Positions 9,010 through 17,739 of a DNA stretch of 64,000 nt are shown in pieces. Below the pieces are notes generated by a model, which had not been told where the DNA came from, made no database searches, and saw nothing but the letters and a program-made list of their open reading frames with translations. Position numbers and translations under genes: made by a program. Source of the DNA: Hyphomicrobium sp. GTDB lineage: Bacteria; Pseudomonadota; Alphaproteobacteria; Rhizobiales; Hyphomicrobiaceae. Location of the stretch: NCBI RefSeq assembly GCF_019744875.1, contig NZ_JAIETU010000005.1, forward strand, positions 1-64,000. Direction: 5' to 3'. Every line of letters begins with the position of its first letter. The first letter of the stretch is position 1.

Positions 9010-9363
9010 ATGGATATCGATACCGCCGTTTCCTCGCTCGCCGCGCTGGCGCACGAACACCGCCTTCGCATCTTCCGTCTTCTCGTGCGGATGGGTCCCA
9101 ATGGCCTCCCCGCAGGAGAGATAGCCGAGCAGGTCGGTGCGACACCGACCGGCGCGTCCTTTCACCTGAAAGAGCTCGATAGGGCTGGCTTGATCCATGC
9201 GACCCGGCAAGGGCGCTACATCCGCTACGCGGTTCACGTCGAAGGCATGCGAAGGCTGTTGGATTTTTTGACCGAAGACTGTTGTCAGGGGCAGCCGGAA
9301 CTCTGCGGGGCTCCGGTTCGGAAAGCCAAAACACTGGCAACGAGTAAAGGAAGCGCGAGATGA
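9010..9363 (+). CDS. arsR: ArsR-family arsenic-responsive repressor
   Basis: 117 residues with an ArsR winged-helix fold: LAALAHEHRLRIFRLLVR, recognition helix TPTGASFHLKELDRAGLI and wing RQGRYIRYAVH. Two adjacent cysteines (DCC) and a further Cys (ELCG) near the C terminus resemble arsenite-binding sites of the C-terminal-cysteine type. It heads a rightward operon; its stop overlaps acr3 by ATGA. No clear ribosome-binding site precedes ATG, and the transcript may be nearly leaderless. Confidence 0.92.
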   Translation: MDIDTAVSSLAALAHEHRLRIFRLLVRMGPNGLPAGEIAEQVGATPTGASFHLKELDRAGLIHATRQGRYIRYAVHVEGMRRLLDFLTEDCCQGQPELCGAPVRKAKTLATSKGSAR

Positions 9364-10463
9364 CGGCCCCACACGAGTCTGTTTCAGCCCAGCCATCAAT
9401 GCCATTCTTCGAGCGTTACCTGACGCTCTGGGTGGTGCTGTGCATGGTCGCCGGAATTGCGCTCGGCCATTTTCTGCCAGGCGTGTTCGAGGCGATAGGG
9501 TCCGCCGAGATTGCCAAGGTCAATCTCCCAGTGGCGGTGCTGATCTGGCTGATGATCATCCCGATGCTGGTCAAGATCGACTTTTCCGCCCTGCATCAGG
9601 TCAAGTCCTACTGGCGCGGCATCGGCGTCACGCTATTCATCAATTGGGCGGTGAAACCGTTCACGATGGCCGCCCTTGGTTGGCTGTTTATCGGCTACCT
9701 CTTTCGGCCCTATCTTCCAGCCGATCAGATCGAATCCTACATGGCGGGGCTGATCCTGCTGGCTGCGGCGCCCTGTACAGCGATGGTCTTTGTGTGGAGT
9801 AACCTCACCCGGGGCGAGCCGCATTTCACGCTGTCTCAGGTAGCCCTGAACGACACCATCATGATATTCGCGTTTGCGCCGCTGGTGGGTTTGCTCCTTG
9901 GGCTTTCGGCGATCACTGTGCCGTGGGCAACGCTTGTCCTTAGCGTCGTCCTCTACATCGTCATCCCGGTTCTGATCGCTCAGATAATCCGCAAGGCCAT
10001 ACTTCCGCGGGGCGGGCAAGAAGCCTTGTCGAAGATTCTAGGGGTCTTGCAGCCAATTTCCCTTCTGGCGCTTCTGACGACGCTGGTCCTGCTGTTCGGG
10101 TTCCAGGGACGGCAAATCATCGAGCAGCCACTCATCATCGGTCTGTTGGCAGTGCCTATCCTGATCCAGGTCTACTTCAATTCCGGACTGGCCTATCTGC
10201 TCAATCGGATTGTCGGCGAGCAGCATTGCGTGGCCGGCCCGTCTGCGCTGATCGGTGCCAGCAACTTCTTCGAACTCGCCGTCGCAGCAGCCATCAGCCT
10301 TTTCGGCATCAATTCCGGCGCGGCACTCGCAACCGTCGTGGGTGTCCTTATCGAAGTACCGGTGATGCTGTCTGTCGTTTACATCGTGAATGCCTCGAAG
10401 GGCTGGTACGAGGACGGCATCAAAAAGGCGTCTAACAAGCAGCCCCTGGAGCACGTTTCGTGA
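9360..10463 (+). CDS. acr3: Arsenite efflux transporter Acr3
   Basis: 367 residues, ten predicted membrane segments, beginning FFERYLTLWVVLCMVAGIALGHFLP as in the Acr3/BASS superfamily. The conserved cysteine region AAAPCTAMVFVWSNL (about residues 136-150) matches the arsenite-translocating Cys of Acr3. It exports arsenite from the cytoplasm by proton-coupled transport. Translationally coupled to arsR upstream and to the grx-type arsC downstream (GTGA overlap). Confidence 0.96.
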   Translation: MTAPHESVSAQPSMPFFERYLTLWVVLCMVAGIALGHFLPGVFEAIGSAEIAKVNLPVAVLIWLMIIPMLVKIDFSALHQVKSYWRGIGVTLFINWAVKPFTMAALGWLFIGYLFRPYLPADQIESYMAGLILLAAAPCTAMVFVWSNLTRGEPHFTLSQVALNDTIMIFAFAPLVGLLLGLSAITVPWATLVLSVVLYIVIPVLIAQIIRKAILPRGGQEALSKILGVLQPISLLALLTTLVLLFGFQGRQIIEQPLIIGLLAVPILIQVYFNSGLAYLLNRIVGEQHCVAGPSALIGASNFFELAVAAAISLFGINSGAALATVVGVLIEVPVMLSVVYIVNASKGWYEDGIKKASNKQPLEHVS

Positions 10464-10885
10464 GCACGTCGCCAGAGATATCAATTTATCACAATCCGGC
10501 CTGCGGAACCTCCCGCAACACGCTGGCCATGATTCGCCAGAGCGGCGCTGAGCCTCAGGTTATCGAGTACCTGAATACACCTCCCAGCCGGGCGGAGCTG
10601 GTCGACCTTATTGGCAGGATGGGAATCACCGCGCGCGATTTGCTGCGCCGTAAGGGAACGCCCTATGACGAGCTTGGTCTCGACGATTCCGCGTTGAGCG
10701 ATGATGCGCTGATCGACGCCATGATGGCGCATCCGATCCTCATCAACCGCCCCATCGTCGTCACGCCGCTTGGCGTCAAGCTCTGCCGCCCATCCGAAGC
10801 CGTGCTTGACATCCTGCCCAATCCTTCGATCGGTGACTTCACCAAGGAGGATGGAGAATTGGTGCCCGGAAGGAACGGCGAATGA
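10460..10885 (+). CDS. arsC: Arsenate reductase, glutaredoxin-dependent (ArsC)
   Basis: 141 residues of the ArsC/Spx fold: [16 protein letters not shown] with the catalytic Cys near residue 15, and the family signatures [31 protein letters not shown]. It uses glutathione and glutaredoxin, unlike the two phosphatase-type reductases to the left. The GTG start overlaps the acr3 stop. It feeds arsenite directly to Acr3 encoded just upstream. Confidence 0.95.
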   Translation: MSTSPEISIYHNPACGTSRNTLAMIRQSGAEPQVIEYLNTPPSRAELVDLIGRMGITARDLLRRKGTPYDELGLDDSALSDDALIDAMMAHPILINRPIVVTPLGVKLCRPSEAVLDILPNPSIGDFTKEDGELVPGRNGE

Positions 10886-11700
10886 ACGAGTTCACAGTGT
10901 CAGCATTAAGCGACCTGCCCAATATCGAAGCCGGTTCTTTGCGCATCCCCCGCGCGGCGGATGCGGAGAAGAAGGCCGCGCTCACGCACAAGCCGCGTAT
11001 ACTTCTGCTCTATGGATCTCTGCGCGAACGATCTTACAGTCGCTTCCTGGCGCTCGAGGCGCAGCGTCTCCTCGAGTTGTTCGGTTGCGACACGCGAGTT
11101 TTCGATCCGCGGGAGTTGCCGTTGCCCGATGGTGCGCCCGACACCCACCCGAAGGTGCGCGAGTTGCGCGAACTGGCCGCGTGGTCCGAAGGCATGGTGT
11201 GGTGTTCACCAGAACGGCATGGCGCCATGTCCGGAATATTGAAGGCTCAAATCGATTGGATTCCGTTGTCCGTAGGGGCCGTCCGGCCGACGCAGGGCAA
11301 GACGCTCGCCGTCATGCAAGTCTGCGGGGGATCGCAATCGTTCAATGCCGTGAACCAGATGCGCGTCCTTGGTCGCTGGATGCGCATGTTCACGATCCCG
11401 AACCAATCTTCTGTCGCCAAAGCCTTCAACGAATTCGACGACACCGGGCGCATGAAGCCGTCATCATATTATGACCGCGTGGTCGATGTGATGGAGGAAC
11501 TCGCCAAATTTACGCTGCTGCTTCGTGGCCGCGCACCCTATCTCGTCGATCGCTACAGCGAGCGCAAGGAAAGCGCCGAGGAGCTTTCAAGGCGCGTCAA
11601 TTTCACGGCTGCGGTGACGCATGAAGTCGATGCCCCCGTGGCTGACACGACGCCGTGCTGCGGGACCAGTTGCTGTGCGCCAGAACAAAATGGCCGATAG
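10882..11700 (+). CDS. arsH: ArsH organoarsenical oxidase / NADPH-FMN reductase
   Basis: 272 residues of flavodoxin-like Ars[25 protein letters not shown] near residues 38-62 for FMN binding, then [21 protein letters not shown], the family hallmark. ArsH oxidises trivalent methylarsenicals to the less toxic pentavalent form. The C terminus carries an unusual cysteine cluster, [11 protein letters not shown], which is not part of the core fold and could bind arsenic. It overlaps arsC by ATGA and ends eight bases from the convergent resolvase. Confidence 0.95.
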   Translation: MNEFTVSALSDLPNIEAGSLRIPRAADAEKKAALTHKPRILLLYGSLRERSYSRFLALEAQRLLELFGCDTRVFDPRELPLPDGAPDTHPKVRELRELAAWSEGMVWCSPERHGAMSGILKAQIDWIPLSVGAVRPTQGKTLAVMQVCGGSQSFNAVNQMRVLGRWMRMFTIPNQSSVAKAFNEFDDTGRMKPSSYYDRVVDVMEELAKFTLLLRGRAPYLVDRYSERKESAEELSRRVNFTAAVTHEVDAPVADTTPCCGTSCCAPEQNGR

Positions 11701-11707
11701 TGGCTCG

Positions 11708-12322
11708 TTACGTTGCGTCACTGTGTTCTTTGCGGGGGCTTTTCAAACCGGTCCGTCCCTCCTTCACACAGACGATGCGAGACACCGTCGAACTCGAGAT
11801 TCCAAGTGCCGATGCGATTTGCACCTGCTTTACGCCCTGATCACATAGAACCCGGGCCGCTTCTATCTGTTCGGGAGTGATCGCACTCGGCCGACCAAGA
11901 CGCACTCCCCGCTCTCTGGCTGCATTGAGTCCGGCCTTCGTCCTCTCCGCGATCAACGAACGTTCGAACTCCGCAAGCGCGCCCATGATCTGAAACATGA
12001 GCCGGCCGGTGGCATTGGTCGTATCGATCGTCTCCGTCAAAGAGCGAAAGCCAACCTTTCTGACGTGAAGCCTCTCGATGGTTCCTAGCAGATCGAGTAG
12101 AGAGCGTCCTAAACGGTCCAATCTCCAGACGACGAGCACATCACCAGCCGACAAAGACGACAGCGTCTCCTCCAGCCCCGGCCGACGGAGCGCCAGACCT
12201 GACAACCCCTGATCTTGAAATATCACGTCACATCCCGCCGAGCGCAGGGCGTTGATCTGGAGATCCAGGTTCTGATCATCGGTCGAGACACGCGCGTATC
12301 CGACACTTCGGCCAAGCTTCAT
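11708..12322 (-). CDS. Serine recombinase / resolvase
   Basis: 204 residues from the start chosen at 12322. The N-terminal catalytic domain has GYARVSTDDQNLDLQ (nucleophile Ser) and VVWRLDRLGRSLLDL; GRLMFQIMGALAEFERSLI leads to the E helix, and a C-terminal helix-turn-helix (VKQVQIASALGISSSTVSRIV) binds the site. This is the Tn3/Hin-type resolvase-invertase family. It could resolve cointegrates, keep the replicon monomeric, or invert DNA; the adjacent adhesin region makes inversion worth testing. The frame extends upstream to a TTG at 12382, without a better start. Confidence 0.92.
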   Translation of the reverse strand: MKLGRSVGYARVSTDDQNLDLQINALRSAGCDVIFQDQGLSGLALRRPGLEETLSSLSAGDVLVVWRLDRLGRSLLDLLGTIERLHVRKVGFRSLTETIDTTNATGRLMFQIMGALAEFERSLIAERTKAGLNAARERGVRLGRPSAITPEQIEAARVLCDQGVKQVQIASALGISSSTVSRIVCVKEGRTGLKSPRKEHSDAT

Positions 12323-12382
12323 GTTGAGCCGCCCCAACCCCAGCATTCTCGGGACATGATCATAAAGATCCGGCGCAACCAA

Positions 12383-12542
12383 AAACGGTCGTTTTTGAAT
12401 GCGAGGGTTTTTGACGTAACGTTGGGAAAGGTGATCAAATAGGGAAATGCCATTTCAATGATTTACGTGGATTGAAAGGCTATTAATAATTCATTCATTT
12501 GAATTATAGTAGAATTAAGCGTAATCCCAGAAACGACCGTTT
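12383..12542. repeat. 12-base inverted repeat pair upstream of the resolvase
   Basis: AAACGGTCGTTT at 12383-12394 recurs as its reverse complement AAACGACCGTTT at 12531-12542. The pair encloses the AT-rich resolvase promoter region (about 136 bases between arms). It could be part of a res/crossover site or the remnant ends of a small element. Confidence 0.5.
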
Positions 12543-12604
12543 ATGCACGGCGAGCGAGGGAAAGGGGGCGAGGGAGACTGCACGAAGTTTTATCGACTAC
12601 GCCA

Positions 12605-14140
12605 TTGCTGGACGCGCTGCCTGCTCAGCACGTCGCTCGCTTGCGAACACTCGCCGAGCTGCTGACCTCGTTAGCCGGAACTACAATATCGCCCGAGGTA
12701 CTGGCAGGCGCCGCTTGCCGCCATCCGCGTCTGCTCCGCCTTCTCCCGGAAACGCTTTGCAACAACATCGCGGAAGTATCTGCGCTCCTGGATTTAACAG
12801 CAGGTATCTACCTCCGGGCCGCTCTCAAGAACCCTGCCCTTTTCTACCAATCACCGGCAACCGTCGACGAACGGATCTGCAAGATCGCTGGCGAACTGCG
12901 CATCGATCGCGCGGCCGTGATTTCCGCTGCGCTCCGGTCACCCGGATTGTTTGTGGCAGCGCCGCACACGGTCGCCGACCGGGTTACCGAGTTGCAGGGC
13001 GTCCTCGACCTCCCACGCACCGAATGTGTCGCGTTCGGCCTGAACAATCCCACGACATTGCTGACATCGCCTGCGGCCTTGAAGGATCGTCTTGCGGAAA
13101 TCGCCGCCCGGCTCGATGCCCCCGTTAACGATATCGTCCACGCTGCCCGGCGCGCGTCCTCTCTCTTGTCGTTCACGCCGCAGCGCATACAGGCCACTCT
13201 CGATTGCTTGACGGACGGCCTTGGGCTTACGCCCGCGGAGGCGCGTCAGCTCTGGCGTCGGTCTCCGCACGTTCTCACGCGCGATCCGGAAAAACTTATC
13301 GACCGCTTCAATTCTCTGACGGACGCCCTGCCGATCGCGGCATCGGATCTCAAAAAGATAGCTCTCCAAACGGCGACGATCCTCGAGGTTCCTGCCGCCG
13401 CGACCCTGCAACGCATCGAGAATCTCGCAGAATTGCTTGGCTTAGAGCTGAAGGCAGCGGTGCACCTCATTGTTGCCCGTCCGAGCCTCGCCAACGTCAA
13501 ACGCGCGACCATGGAAGTCCGGTTGGAAGATCTTGCTCGGTCCTTCGGCGTGCCCAAAGCCGCAATCGTCACCGCGGCTATCAAGTATCCGGATATTCTC
13601 ACAGCCGATCCTGAAACCATCATCCGCAACGTTCATGGTATTGCTGACGCGCTCTCCCTTTCGGCGGAGACGATCGTTCCGGCAGTCTTGCGGTATCCGC
13701 AGTTGGCGACCTGCGCACCGGGCACCCTTGTCGCGCGCCTGACCGAGATTTCTGCGATCCTTCGGGTGCCCTTCGCGCGCTGTGTTGAAGCCGCCCTCAA
13801 ATCACCGCCGATCTTCGCGCTGAGCCCGGCCAACATCGCCACAAAGGTGGCTCCGCTCGAAGCGTTGATTGCCGTCGCGCAGCCCGGCGGCACCCTTGCC
13901 CATCTTCTGATTTCCATGCCAGCCGCCCTGACCTATGCGGTGGCGCGGATCGAATCCCGCATCGATATCGCGCACGCGTATCCGGGCCGTTATTCCCTCA
14001 GCGTCCTGCTCTCCATGCCGGCCGCGAAGGCAGACAACCTTCTGTCTAACCGACAGCACCATCAACAAGGAGCAGGCCGCCTCTCTCTACTCTCAATACC
14101 ACCTGCCCCCAAAACCGTTCCGGCAGGGAGATACGCATGA
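12605..14140 (+). CDS. Tandem helical-repeat protein resembling mTERF
   Basis: 511 residues built almost entirely of eleven tandem repeats of 36 residues (about 40-436). The consensus is a two-helix unit starting with Pro at position 2: xPxLLxxxPxTL, RIxxLAxxLxL, then IVxAALR. Examples start YPDILTADPETI, SPGLFVAAPHTV and NPTTLLTSPAAL. Period, proline position and the leucine-rich second helix match mTERF modules, which stack into nucleic-acid-binding superhelices in eukaryotic organelles. Residues 437-511 are non-repeat. The TTG start at 12605 lacks a ribosome-binding site and the frame is open back to 12503, so the N terminus may be longer or damaged. Stop overlaps the next start (ATGA), implying co-translation with the adhesin. 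Confidence 0.75.
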   Translation: MLDALPAQHVARLRTLAELLTSLAGTTISPEVLAGAACRHPRLLRLLPETLCNNIAEVSALLDLTAGIYLRAALKNPALFYQSPATVDERICKIAGELRIDRAAVISAALRSPGLFVAAPHTVADRVTELQGVLDLPRTECVAFGLNNPTTLLTSPAALKDRLAEIAARLDAPVNDIVHAARRASSLLSFTPQRIQATLDCLTDGLGLTPAEARQLWRRSPHVLTRDPEKLIDRFNSLTDALPIAASDLKKIALQTATILEVPAAATLQRIENLAELLGLELKAAVHLIVARPSLANVKRATMEVRLEDLARSFGVPKAAIVTAAIKYPDILTADPETIIRNVHGIADALSLSAETIVPAVLRYPQLATCAPGTLVARLTEISAILRVPFARCVEAALKSPPIFALSPANIATKVAPLEALIAVAQPGGTLAHLLISMPAALTYAVARIESRIDIAHAYPGRYSLSVLLSMPAAKADNLLSNRQHHQQGAGRLSLLSIPPAPKTVPAGRYA

Positions 14141-17100
14141 GCTTGCGCCACATGGTCGAAACCATTCGCTACTCGCAATCGGGGAACGTGTTCTTCGCGC
14201 TCTTCGGGGCCGTCGCCCTCGTCGGCGTCGTCGGCGCATCCTCCATGCAGATCATGAAGGGACCAGTCAGATCGATGTCCGAGGTGACCAAGCGCACGGT
14301 CGCCGAGAACAACATGATCGCCTCCGCCAAGCTGGCGTTGATCGCGGCCACCTCCCAATCCGATTCCGGCGACTGCGACGCCGACGGCTATGTCGAACCG
14401 ATCCCCTTCGAAGCTTCCGCCACCGGCGCACCGGCCGGCGGGGGACATCTTCCCGCCGCGATCGGCGCGGCGATGAACGATCCGTGGGATACGCGGTACG
14501 GGTATTGTGTTTGGGACCACGGTGCGATTACGGCGGGCTGCGGCGGAGGCAACTACCTGACGGGAGAAAACGGCGCGACGGGATATGCGATCGCGGTGAT
14601 TTCGGCGGGTCCGGACAGACAATTCCAAACGGCGTGTAACGCCTATCCCTCGGCGGCGGCGCTCGACAAGACGCCGGGCACGGACGATATCGTGCTGGGT
14701 TATACGTACGGTGAAGCCTCTGCGCTGGCCGGAGGTCTGTGGAACCTGAAATCGGGCGACGCCGAAACGGCGGAGATCAACCGCAACCTCGAAGTGAAGG
14801 ATGAAAGCGGCAACGTGACCTTCGCGTTGGACGCGCAAAGCGGTTTGGGCGATTTCATCGGCCTGACCACCGGTTCGATCGCGGGCAAAAGCGGCCCGCT
14901 GGATGTAACCGGCGGCCTGAAGTTTGAAAGCGACAGCATCGCGCTGAACGATGCCTGTACAGAAGAAGATTCCTTCGCGTTCGACACCGCCACCGACACG
15001 CTGGTGCGCTGCGACGGGTCCATCTGGGTTCCGTCCGGCGGTTCCGACAACCTGGGCAACCACGAAGCCACAGAAAATATCCAGCTCAAAGGTTTCTGGC
15101 TGTCCAACGACGGCGGCGACGAAGGCCTGCAAGTTGCGGATGACGGCGCGCTGGCGACGTCGGGCGATATGACGGTCAATAACAACCTGACGACGACGGG
15201 CGGGGCCACGGTCGGTTCCACGCTGGGCGTGACGGGCAATACGACGCTTTCCACTGTTACTACGTCCGGTCTGGCGACCTTGAACTCCGCCAGCGTGACA
15301 CAGAACGCGGGCGTGGGCGGCACGTTGAACGTGACCGGCGGTACGACGCTGACCTCGCTAACGACATCGGGTGCGGCGCAGATCAATTCCGCCCTCATCG
15401 ACACCACATTGGGCGTCACGGGCGCGACGACGCTTTCCACCCTGCAAACAACCGGCCTGTCGACACTGAATGCGTTGGCGGTGACGAACAACGCGGCGGT
15501 CGGCGGCACGCTGGACATGACGGCAGGCAAGATCACCAACCTGCTCGATCCGACGCTGGCGCAGGACGCGGCCTCCAAGGCCTACGTCGATGCGCGCGTG
15601 GCATCGGGCACGGGCTTCACCGAAGCCGACCCGCAGGTGGGCACGATCCAGTCTTCGAAATGGTGTATCGGGAACAACGACGGCTCGGCCATCGTCTGCG
15701 ACCAGAACATGCCTGTCCCCGCGGATACGCTGTCGGGTCTGTCATGTTCTAGCGGGCAGGTTCCCAAATGGAACGGCACGGCCTGGGCCTGCGCCGCGGA
15801 TAACGCCAGCGGGGGCAGTGGTGGATCCGGCAGCACGGTTATTGAAAACTGGCCGGATGCGATCAAGTGTACTAATGGCACCGTCCAACTGGTGTTGGTG
15901 GCCTCTCAGGTAAATTCCGCAGACAGGGGGCTGTACGCTTACCCGTTCGGTCCTGCAAGCTACAATGTTCAGTTCAATGGCAGCACACAGGCTTATCAAA
16001 CGCATACGGGTATGGCGGGTTACGACTGCATAAGCAAAACCATTGCCCAGCTTTATACCGAGAATAAAGCGTTCAATTATGTCGGCGGCGGATCGGGCGG
16101 CGTCGCGGACAACCTTGGGGATCACATCGCGACGCAAAGCGTTCGCCTGTTCAAGGCCACGGGTTCCGCAGGGACGGTCGTTGCTGGCACGGGCGATGAT
16201 CTCGGCAATCATACAGCGACTACGACCCTGCTCATGGGCGCAAACGTCGTCGATTTCTCAGAAGCGGCCACCGACAAGGTTCTCTGGTATTCCAACACCT
16301 ATGGGACGGGGGTTGAATCCGGCACTCTCACCAACTGGGCCGGTACGAACCACAGATGGCGCATCGGCGGCACATCCGTGTCGACAGGCACTCAGCAAAT
16401 GCAGCTATCCGCAACCGCTCTCACTGTCGGGGGGGCGACGTCCGGCGGTGTGGTGAATCTTGGCGCAGAAGCTGCCACGAACGAAGGTGCGCAGATCAAT
16501 TGGTCCGGTGCCACAGGCTACCCCGTCTGGTCGACGGACGTTCATCAAGGCGACTTCCGAATTTTCAACACCAGTAATTCGCCAAATACGCTCCATTTGT
16601 TCAGCATGGGAAGCTCATCCACAAACCTGTCGGTTCAAGGCACGGTGACGGGCGGATCCTTTGCGGGCTCCGGCGCGTCGCTGACAACTCTGAACGCGTC
16701 GAACCTGGCGTCGGGGACAGTGCCGACGGCACGCCTAGGAACGGGTACGGCGAACGCCACGACTTACCTGCGCGGTGACGGCACGTGGGCCGCCGTGTCT
16801 GGCGGAGATAATCTGGGAGCTGGCGGATCGACAACCGGACGGATTATTTCGACGGGAGGACTGGCGGAATCGCAAGCCATGGCCACCGCAACTTCTTCAC
16901 TGGGGGCCTTTGAAGCAAGATCGCTCGGTACGGGCGGAACAGCGGGCGCGGCATTCGTCACATTTCATCGTCCGGGCTCATATGCCGTCTACTTCGGTCT
17001 CGATACCGACAACCAGCTCAAGATCGGCGGATGGAGCATGGGAGCGGCGGCGCACAAGGTCTGGCATGCCGCCAATGACGGAACAGGCTCGACCCTAGAC

Positions 17101-17658
17101 GCAGACCTGCTCGACGGTCAGGACAGTGCCTACTACCGCGATGTCTCGAACCTCAACGCCGGCACGGTCGCGGCGGCGCGTATGCCAGCCCTAACAGGCG
17201 ACGTGACGATGACGGCGGGAACGACGGTGACGAACATCGCCGCCAACGCCGTGACGACGGCAGAGATTGCGGCAGATACGATCGTGGCGGCAGACATCGC
17301 ACCGAACGCGGTCACATCTTCGGAACTCGCCGATAGCGTGGTCACCATCGCCAAACTTTCGGCGACGGGTACGCCGAGTGCCACGACCTTCCTGCGCGGG
17401 GACAATACATGGGCCGTGCCTGCAACGGGCGGTCTGGTTGGCACGGCATCGATAGTTTCTCAAAACCTATTTCGTACACGAACCACCATCAGCTGCCCGG
17501 CTGGCACTATTCGAGTCAGCTGCAGTCATACACCGAACGGATCATTCTCCTCAGGCTCTGCAGAGCCAGCTTTGGGAGTAAGACCGGTCGGCACAAACGG
17601 GTGCGAATGTTCATACGATACGAATAGTTCCACCTGCTACGCGGTTTGCCTTCAATAG
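14137..17658 (+). CDS. Giant pilin-/tail-fibre-like surface adhesin
   Basis: 1173 residues. An N-terminal hydrophobic helix (GNVFFALFGAVALVGVVGAS, about 16-35) and a Cys-containing region (DPWDTRYGYCVW near 115) resemble the pilin-like constant domain of shufflon/PilV proteins. The shaft is a Gly/Thr/Ser-rich series of fibre repeats, including TLGVTGxTTLS units, DNLGNHxAT and LRGDGTWA motifs and TTAEIAADTIVAADIA beta-helical repeats. The last 70 residues form a Cys-rich tip (SCSHT, CECSYD, CYAVC). It probably projects from the surface and binds a receptor, phage-fibre style. GGGAG precedes ATG by eight bases; it is coupled to the repeat protein upstream. Confidence 0.7.
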   Translation: MSLRHMVETIRYSQSGNVFFALFGAVALVGVVGASSMQIMKGPVRSMSEVTKRTVAENNMIASAKLALIAATSQSDSGDCDADGYVEPIPFEASATGAPAGGGHLPAAIGAAMNDPWDTRYGYCVWDHGAITAGCGGGNYLTGENGATGYAIAVISAGPDRQFQTACNAYPSAAALDKTPGTDDIVLGYTYGEASALAGGLWNLKSGDAETAEINRNLEVKDESGNVTFALDAQSGLGDFIGLTTGSIAGKSGPLDVTGGLKFESDSIALNDACTEEDSFAFDTATDTLVRCDGSIWVPSGGSDNLGNHEATENIQLKGFWLSNDGGDEGLQVADDGALATSGDMTVNNNLTTTGGATVGSTLGVTGNTTLSTVTTSGLATLNSASVTQNAGVGGTLNVTGGTTLTSLTTSGAAQINSALIDTTLGVTGATTLSTLQTTGLSTLNALAVTNNAAVGGTLDMTAGKITNLLDPTLAQDAASKAYVDARVASGTGFTEADPQVGTIQSSKWCIGNNDGSAIVCDQNMPVPADTLSGLSCSSGQVPKWNGTAWACAADNASGGSGGSGSTVIENWPDAIKCTNGTVQLVLVASQVNSADRGLYAYPFGPASYNVQFNGSTQAYQTHTGMAGYDCISKTIAQLYTENKAFNYVGGGSGGVADNLGDHIATQSVRLFKATGSAGTVVAGTGDDLGNHTATTTLLMGANVVDFSEAATDKVLWYSNTYGTGVESGTLTNWAGTNHRWRIGGTSVSTGTQQMQLSATALTVGGATSGGVVNLGAEAATNEGAQINWSGATGYPVWSTDVHQGDFRIFNTSNSPNTLHLFSMGSSSTNLSVQGTVTGGSFAGSGASLTTLNASNLASGTVPTARLGTGTANATTYLRGDGTWAAVSGGDNLGAGGSTTGRIISTGGLAESQAMATATSSLGAFEARSLGTGGTAGAAFVTFHRPGSYAVYFGLDTDNQLKIGGWSMGAAAHKVWHAANDGTGSTLDADLLDGQDSAYYRDVSNLNAGTVAAARMPALTGDVTMTAGTTVTNIAANAVTTAEIAADTIVAADIAPNAVTSSELADSVVTIAKLSATGTPSATTFLRGDNTWAVPATGGLVGTASIVSQNLFRTRTTISCPAGTIRVSCSHTPNGSFSSGSAEPALGVRPVGTNGCECSYDTNSSTCYAVCLQ

Positions 17659-17739
17659 TCCGGGCGCGTGGCGGGTTTCCGCGCGGATAGATATTTCAAC
17701 CGGAACTCCGGTCCAACAAAACAAAGAAACGGTGGAGAC

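Noticed and set aside
12605-14140. TALE-type or PPR-type repeat protein
   Set aside because: The 36-residue period and the Pro at position 2 fit mTERF better; TALE repeats have a different consensus (34 residues, LTPxQVVAIAS) and PPR motifs are absent.
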